64,000 nucleotides of DNA. Origin: Aquitalea denitrificans. GTDB taxonomy: Bacteria > Pseudomonadota > Gammaproteobacteria > Burkholderiales > Chromobacteriaceae. The notes below the pieces were generated by a model. The model had not been told where the DNA came from, ran no database searches, and saw only the letters and a list, made by a program, of their open reading frames with translations. Each line of letters starts with the position of its first letter. The first letter of the stretch is position 1. The stretch covers positions 1,426,001-1,490,000 of the forward strand of contig NZ_CP047241.1 in the NCBI RefSeq assembly GCF_009856625.1, given 5' to 3'. Below are positions 59,933 through 64,000 of the stretch, piece by piece. The translations under genes were made by a program, and so were the position numbers.

Positions 59933-61273
59933 TCAGGCCAGATTGTTCAGTACGCTGCCCACGGCATCGAACAGGGTGTCGAGCTGTGCCGGGGTGGTGT
60001 TGAAGCTGGGCCCGAATTGCAGGGTGTCGCCGCCAAAGCGCACGTAGAAACCAGCCTGCCATAGCTTGAGGCCTGCCTCGTAGGGACGGATGGTGGCATC
60101 GCCGTCACGCGAGGCCAGCTGGATGGCACCGGCCAAGCCGCAGTTGCGGATGTCCACCACATGCTGGCTGCCCTTGAGCGCATGCAGCTTGTCCTCGAAT
60201 ACCGGCGCCAGTGCCAGCGACTGTTCGATCAGCTGTTCGTGCTTGAGTACTTCCAGCGTGGCCAGACCGGCAGCGCAGGCCACCGGGTGACCGGAGTAGG
60301 TGTAGCCATGGGTGAATTCAATGGCGTGCTGCGGCAGGTTCTGCTGCATGAAGGTGTTGTAGATTTCCTTCGAGGCAATCACCGCACCCAGCGGTACCGC
60401 GCCGTTGGTCACCTGCTTGGCGGTGTTCATGATGTCCGGGGTAACGCCGAAGTAGTCGGCACCGGTCCACTTGCCCATACGGCCGTAGGCGGTGATCACT
60501 TCGTCGAAGATCAGCAGGATGTTGTTCTGGCTGCAGATTTCGCGCAGGCGTTGCAGATAGCCCTTGGGCGGCACGATGACGCCGGAGGAGCCGGACATCG
60601 GCTCGACGATGACGGCGGCAATATTCGACGCATCATGCAGCTCGATCAGTTTCAGCAGTTCGTTGGCCAGCTCCACGCCGCCGGTTTCCGCCATGCCACG
60701 GGTAAAGGCCATGCCCGGCTGCAGGGTGTGCGGCAGGTGGTCGGCATCCATCAACTGGCCGTACAGCTTGCGGTTGCCGCCGATGCCACCCAGCGAGGTG
60801 CCGCCGATGTTGACGCCGTGATAGCCACGGGCGCGGCCGATGAAGCGGGTTTTGCTGGGCTGGCCCTTCAGGCGCCAGTAGGCTTTGGCCATCTTGATGG
60901 CGGTATCGGCACACTCGGAACCGGAGCCGGTAAACAGCACGTGGTCGAGGCCCTCGGGCATGATGCCGGCGATTTCCTCGGCCAGACGGAAGGCCAGCGG
61001 GTGGCCGTACTGGAAGCCCGGTGCGTAGTCCAGCGTGCCCAGCTGGCGCGATACGGCTTCCTGGATTTCCTTGCGGTTGTGGCCGGCACCGCAGGTCCAC
61101 AGGCCGGACAGGCTGTCAAAGATGCGACGGCCCTTGTCATCGATAAAGTAGTTGCCCTCCGCCCCCACGATGATGCGCGGGTCTTGCTGGAAAGCGCGGT
61201 TGGCAGTGAACGGCATCCATTGCGCATCAAGTTTCAGATCGCTGGTGGTGTAGGCAGAATGCTGGGCAGACAT
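59933..61273 (-). CDS. bauA: omega-amino acid:pyruvate aminotransferase (BauA type)
   Basis: A 446-residue class III PLP aminotransferase. The start at 61273 (MSAQHSAYTTSDLK) has GGAG upstream. WMPFTANRAFQQDPRIIVGA and SGLWTCGAGH at the N-terminus are typical of beta-alanine:pyruvate transaminases; Lys286 in NTAKQVTNGAVPLG binds PLP and IFDEVITAYGRMG precedes it. The product malonate semialdehyde is the substrate of the MmsA-type enzyme encoded next. Taurine or propylamine could be alternative amino donors. Confidence 0.92.
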   Translation of the reverse strand: MSAQHSAYTTSDLKLDAQWMPFTANRAFQQDPRIIVGAEGNYFIDDKGRRIFDSLSGLWTCGAGHNRKEIQEAVSRQLGTLDYAPGFQYGHPLAFRLAEEIAGIMPEGLDHVLFTGSGSECADTAIKMAKAYWRLKGQPSKTRFIGRARGYHGVNIGGTSLGGIGGNRKLYGQLMDADHLPHTLQPGMAFTRGMAETGGVELANELLKLIELHDASNIAAVIVEPMSGSSGVIVPPKGYLQRLREICSQNNILLIFDEVITAYGRMGKWTGADYFGVTPDIMNTAKQVTNGAVPLGAVIASKEIYNTFMQQNLPQHAIEFTHGYTYSGHPVACAAGLATLEVLKHEQLIEQSLALAPVFEDKLHALKGSQHVVDIRNCGLAGAIQLASRDGDATIRPYEAGLKLWQAGFYVRFGGDTLQFGPSFNTTPAQLDTLFDAVGSVLNNLA

Positions 61274-61366
61274 GGTGGCTCCTGATGCCATGGTTGATGT
61301 GCACAGCATGCAGCAAACAATAGGTGAGTTAAATTGAAACTTATAAACGTAAAGGTTAAATTTTTC

Positions 61367-62251
61367 TCACGTAACTTGATTTGTATGTCCGGCAAGGTCG
61401 TCTGCTGTCATGGGCGGGTTTTCCTGTGCCAGTTTCCAGGCTCGTGGCGTCTGGCCGCTGTGGGCCTTGAAGGCACGTGACAGCGCGGCCTCGCTGCCAT
61501 AACCCACTCGGTCGGCAATCAGTTTTAACTGCTGTCCCTTGCGTAACATCTGCTGCGCCAGGCTGATGCGCCAGCCCTGCAGATACACCCCTGGCGTGCA
61601 GCCCAAGGTGTTGCGAAAGCTGTTGGCAAACACGCTGCGTGACATGCCGCATAGCCGGGCCAGCTCATCCAGCGTCCACGGTGCTGCCGGTTGATCGTGC
61701 ATGGCTACCAGCGCCCGGCGCAGCCTGGGGTGGGACATGCCGGCCAGCATGCCGCCTTCCAGTTGCCCGGATTCCATCAGATAGCGCAGCAACTGGATGA
61801 AGACGGCTTCGAACAGGCGGTCCAGCAGTGCCTCACGGCCGCAGTAATTGCTGAAGGCTTCGGCAAACAGCAGGCCGAGTATGGCTTCGGCACCGGGAAT
61901 GTCCTTGAGCGGCACGCAGATGGTGTCCGGCATTGCGCCGGCCAGCGGGTTGTCGGCACCGCCCTCGAACTGCAGCTGGGCGCAGGCCAGGGTGGCACCG
62001 TGCTGACTGTCGCTGACAAAGTTGCGTGCCAGAGGGCGCGGATAGAACAGCAGGCTGGGCTCGCAGATGTGCAGCGTGTCTTGTCCGGCATGCACCACAT
62101 CCAGTTTGCCCGCCTGTATCAGATGCAGCTGGCCGCCGTGTTCTGGCGCAGTAAAGCGCGTTACCCCGCACAACGCACCGGAATGGAACAGCCGCGCCCG
62201 TACCGGAAAATGGTGCAGCAGTGCATCCAGTCTATCGGTGCATGTGCGCAT
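61367..62251 (-). CDS. AraC-family regulator with cupin-type N-terminus
   Basis: A 294-residue regulator. The N-terminal domain (about 10-175) fits the AraC cupin_6 type (HLIQAGKLDVVHAGQ, PSLLFYPRPLAR). The C-terminal AraC domain (about 190-280) contains LDELARLCGMSRSVFANSFR and LKLIADRVGYGSEAALSRAF. It is upstream of, and co-oriented with, bauA-mmsA, and divergent from ohr. It may control either; the beta-alanine genes of Pseudomonas use a LysR regulator instead. Confidence 0.9.
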   Translation of the reverse strand: MRTCTDRLDALLHHFPVRARLFHSGALCGVTRFTAPEHGGQLHLIQAGKLDVVHAGQDTLHICEPSLLFYPRPLARNFVSDSQHGATLACAQLQFEGGADNPLAGAMPDTICVPLKDIPGAEAILGLLFAEAFSNYCGREALLDRLFEAVFIQLLRYLMESGQLEGGMLAGMSHPRLRRALVAMHDQPAAPWTLDELARLCGMSRSVFANSFRNTLGCTPGVYLQGWRISLAQQMLRKGQQLKLIADRVGYGSEAALSRAFKAHSGQTPRAWKLAQENPPMTADDLAGHTNQVT

Positions 62252-62373
62252 GATTTGCTACTCCTGATCAAGTATTTGAGATTATTTGTAGCATATCGTA
62301 CTGCGGTGACAGGTAAAGTCAGTTCTGCCAAACGGCTGCACTTCCGCAACCGATCTGAACCATGGAGTCTGTC

Positions 62374-62799
62374 ATGTCTATTGAAAAAGTTCTCTACCGT
62401 GCCAATGCCACAGCCACCGGTGGCCGTGAAGGCAGTGCCGAGTCGTCGGATGCTGTATTGAAAGTGCAGTTATCCACGCCGCGCGAACTGGGTGGTGCTG
62501 GCGGCCCCGGCACCAATCCGGAACAGCTGTTTGCTGCCGGTTATTCAGCCTGCTTTCTGGGGGCGCTGAAATATGTGGCCATGCAGGACAAGGTAGCTTT
62601 GCCTGCCGCCACCACGGTAAGCGCCACGGTGGGCATCGGCCCCATTCCCACCGGCTTTGGCATCGAAGTGGATTTGCAGATCAGCATTCCCGGCGTGGAT
62701 GCTGCCCAGGCGCGGGTACTGGTGGACAAGGCACATATTGTCTGCCCGTATTCCAACGCCACGCGCAACAATATCGACGTGCGTCTGCAACTGGTGTGA
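62374..62799 (+). CDS. ohr: organic hydroperoxide resistance protein Ohr
   Basis: A 141-residue thiol peroxidase that reduces organic hydroperoxides. The start at 62374 (MSIEKVLYRANATATGGREG) has GGAG upstream. The two catalytic cysteines are in AAGYSACFLGALKYVA and KAHIVCPYSNATRNN; the Arg in STPRELGG is also conserved. No MarR-type OhrR gene lies nearby; an AraC regulator is divergent. Confidence 0.95.
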   Translation: MSIEKVLYRANATATGGREGSAESSDAVLKVQLSTPRELGGAGGPGTNPEQLFAAGYSACFLGALKYVAMQDKVALPAATTVSATVGIGPIPTGFGIEVDLQISIPGVDAAQARVLVDKAHIVCPYSNATRNNIDVRLQLV

Positions 62800-62833
62800 C
62801 TGTAGCCAGCCTGGCTGCACGGCAAGCATGGAA

Positions 62834-62860
62834 GATACCCCCACAGGGGGTATTTGTTTT
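62834..62860 (+). terminator. terminator after ohr
   Basis: ATACCCCC and GGGGGTAT pair around ACA, followed by TTGTTTTTG. Confidence 0.88.
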
Positions 62861-63070
62861 TGTCCATCTGCCGGCTTAATCTGGCGTCATGCTTGGCATG
62901 GCGGTTTGATGTCAATTTACTTTACGTTTTCTGACAGTCATCCCGGTCTTGCTGGTGGATAATTGGAGATCAGCTCCAGCAGTCATGACTTCAAGAATCC
63001 GGCATGGTCCTGAAGCGTGCCAATCAGCGGCAGCTGGTGATCGTCTTGTTTATGCTGGCAGGGGAGTGCA

Positions 63071-63508
63071 ATGCAATACCGGCAAGACAGCATGCAGGAA
63101 ATCCGTTTTGACATGCTTGCCCTCACGCGCGGGCAAATCAGGCTGGCACGTTACGGCTCGCTGCTTGGCATGTTGCTTATCGTTTTTCTGCCCTGTAGCC
63201 TCATCCCGCGCCTGTGGCCGGGAGGCGTGTTCGGGCTGGATTCCCTTATCGTCAGTGTCCTGCTTTCCGCAGTACTGTGGATTGGCTGTGGCATCCTGTT
63301 GCTGGCGCTGTTTCGCGGTGCTGCCATGGCCAGTCCGTGGCAGCAACAGGAGCTGCAGCAGCTGTTTGCGGAGTTTCCAGAACTGCATGCCTACCGCGAC
63401 CGGGTATCTGCACTTGGCCGCGGCTTTACCGTGGGTGAGCATGAAACCCTGATGGCCTGGCCGGCCATGAAGGCCAGCATTGCGGACGATCTGGATTCGG
63501 AAACCTGA
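63071..63508 (+). CDS. uncharacterised two-span membrane protein
   Basis: A 145-residue protein, MQYRQDSMQEIRFDMLALTR onward. Two hydrophobic segments (about 29-48 and 58-82) are followed by a cytoplasmic C-terminal half rich in charged residues (QQQELQQLFAEFPELHAYRD, GEHETLMAWPAMKASIADDL). GGGGAG precedes the ATG. I do not recognise a family. It precedes rimO by about 120 bases. Confidence 0.6.
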   Translation: MQYRQDSMQEIRFDMLALTRGQIRLARYGSLLGMLLIVFLPCSLIPRLWPGGVFGLDSLIVSVLLSAVLWIGCGILLLALFRGAAMASPWQQQELQQLFAEFPELHAYRDRVSALGRGFTVGEHETLMAWPAMKASIADDLDSET

Positions 63509-63592
63509 AACCTGGCAGCTGTCCTGAAGCAGCTGGCTGCAGATTGTGCCGGCTTGCCGGAAGGCGGTCAGGTAAGCTCGGGCAAATGGCTG

Positions 63593-63598
63593 TATAAT
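63593..63598 (+). promoter_or_regulatory. candidate -10 element for rimO
   Basis: A perfect TATAAT lies 31 bases upstream of the rimO start codon. No good -35 hexamer is seen at 16-18 bases upstream of it. Confidence 0.4.
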
Positions 63599-63629
63599 CT
63601 GGCGTTTTTCATTTTTTGCACTACGCCAC

Positions 63630-64000
63630 ATGTCCAAAGCTCCTCGTATCGGTATGGTTTCCCTTGGCTGTCCTAAAGCCCAGAGCGATTCCGAACACAT
63701 TCTTACCCGCCTGCGCGCGGAGGGTTATGAAATTTCCTCCTCTTACGACGGGGCTGACCTGGTGGTGGTCAACACCTGTGGTTTCATCGATTCGGCGGTG
63801 ACCGAATCGCTGGATGCCATTGGCGAAGCGCTGAATGAAAACGGCAAGGTGATTGTCACCGGCTGTCTGGGTGCCAAGGATGGCGTGGTACAGAATGCCC
63901 ACCCGTCGGTGCTGGCCGTAACCGGCCCGCACGCCACCGACGAGGTGATGGATGCGGTACACAACTATCTGCCTAAGCCGCACGACCCCTTTGTCGACCT
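63630..64000 (+). CDS. rimO: ribosomal protein S12 methylthiotransferase RimO, 3' end outside window
   Basis: The first 123 residues of a radical-SAM methylthiotransferase that adds a methylthio group to an Asp of ribosomal protein S12. The UPF0004 N-terminal domain is visible with its three Fe-S cysteines, Cys14 (SLGCPKAQSDSE), Cys50 (VVNTCGFIDSA) and Cys79 (VTGCLGAKD); SLGCPKxxxDSE and NTCGFIDxA are RimO-specific rather than MiaB-like. The radical-SAM and TRAM domains lie beyond the right edge. Confidence 0.96.
   Translation, partial: MSKAPRIGMVSLGCPKAQSDSEHILTRLRAEGYEISSSYDGADLVVVNTCGFIDSAVTESLDAIGEALNENGKVIVTGCLGAKDGVVQNAHPSVLAVTGPHATDEVMDAVHNYLPKPHDPFVD

Noticed and set aside
1..64000. 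CRISPR arrays, insertion sequences, integrases, toxin-antitoxin or restriction systems
   Set aside because: No regularly spaced repeats, no transposase or integrase motifs and no recognisable defence genes were found on either strand; only the decayed Dam-like fragment points to mobile DNA.

Overview
The window looks like a chromosomal segment of a betaproteobacterium. The gene families and style (PhaR and phasin, a short H-NS-like protein, YgfZ, OsmC/Ohr proteins, NodT-type outer-membrane factors, many chemoreceptors) fit Neisseriales, probably Chromobacteriaceae (Aquitalea/Chromobacterium type). That placement is an inference from protein character; no rRNA gene is present to test it. Both ends are cut inside genes: a small membrane protein on the left and rimO on the right.

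Layout. 0.7-2.6 kb: a GAF-PAS-PAS-GGDEF diguanylate cyclase. 2.7-3.6 kb: decayed phage-like reading frames, including a fragment of a phage-type DNA adenine methylase. 3.8-7.8 kb: a complete arsenic operon, arsR-arsC-acr3-arsD-arsA. 8-13.2 kb: an ABC-F ATPase, a divergent LysR/SDR pair, an OsmC protein and small genes. 13.7-15.7 kb: a two-gene electron-transfer operon (Cyc2-like fused cytochrome-porin plus dihaem cytochrome c) with a perfect FNR/ANR box upstream. 15.9-16.3 kb: a frameshifted thioesterase. 16.8-18.5 kb: an Aer-like chemoreceptor. 18.7-26.3 kb: an HdeA-like protein, then a signalling locus resembling the Pseudomonas NosP-NahK/ethanol-oxidation region (LuxR-type regulator, FIST protein, hybrid kinase, ExaC aldehyde dehydrogenase, DUF779). 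26.4-31 kb: small genes, a TPMT-like methyltransferase, a chemoreceptor with a C-terminal sensor domain, mscL and three tandem tRNA-Asn genes. 31-37 kb: ygfZ, an H-NS-like gene, a large PilZ-like protein, an M14 carboxypeptidase, and the phasin/phaR pair of polyhydroxyalkanoate metabolism.

37-58 kb is transport-dominated. A TetR-controlled EmrAB-type efflux operon with its own outer-membrane factor is followed by a ferric-siderophore locus (ABC importer, AraC regulator, Fur box, IroE-like esterase, TonB-dependent receptor), and then a four-gene MdtABC/MuxABC-type RND efflux operon. 58-64 kb holds a beta-alanine catabolic pair (bauA-like aminotransferase plus mmsA-type dehydrogenase) with an AraC regulator, then ohr, a small membrane protein and the start of rimO.

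The best candidates for new biology are the FNR-box-linked Cyc2-like/cytochrome c4 operon, the compact NosP-NahK-regulator-ExaC-DUF779 locus, a large concentric operator-like dyad at the emr promoter, and a cluster of hairpins bounded by two copies of the same stem between convergent operons at 49.1-49.3 kb. No CRISPR array, insertion sequence or intact prophage was recognised.
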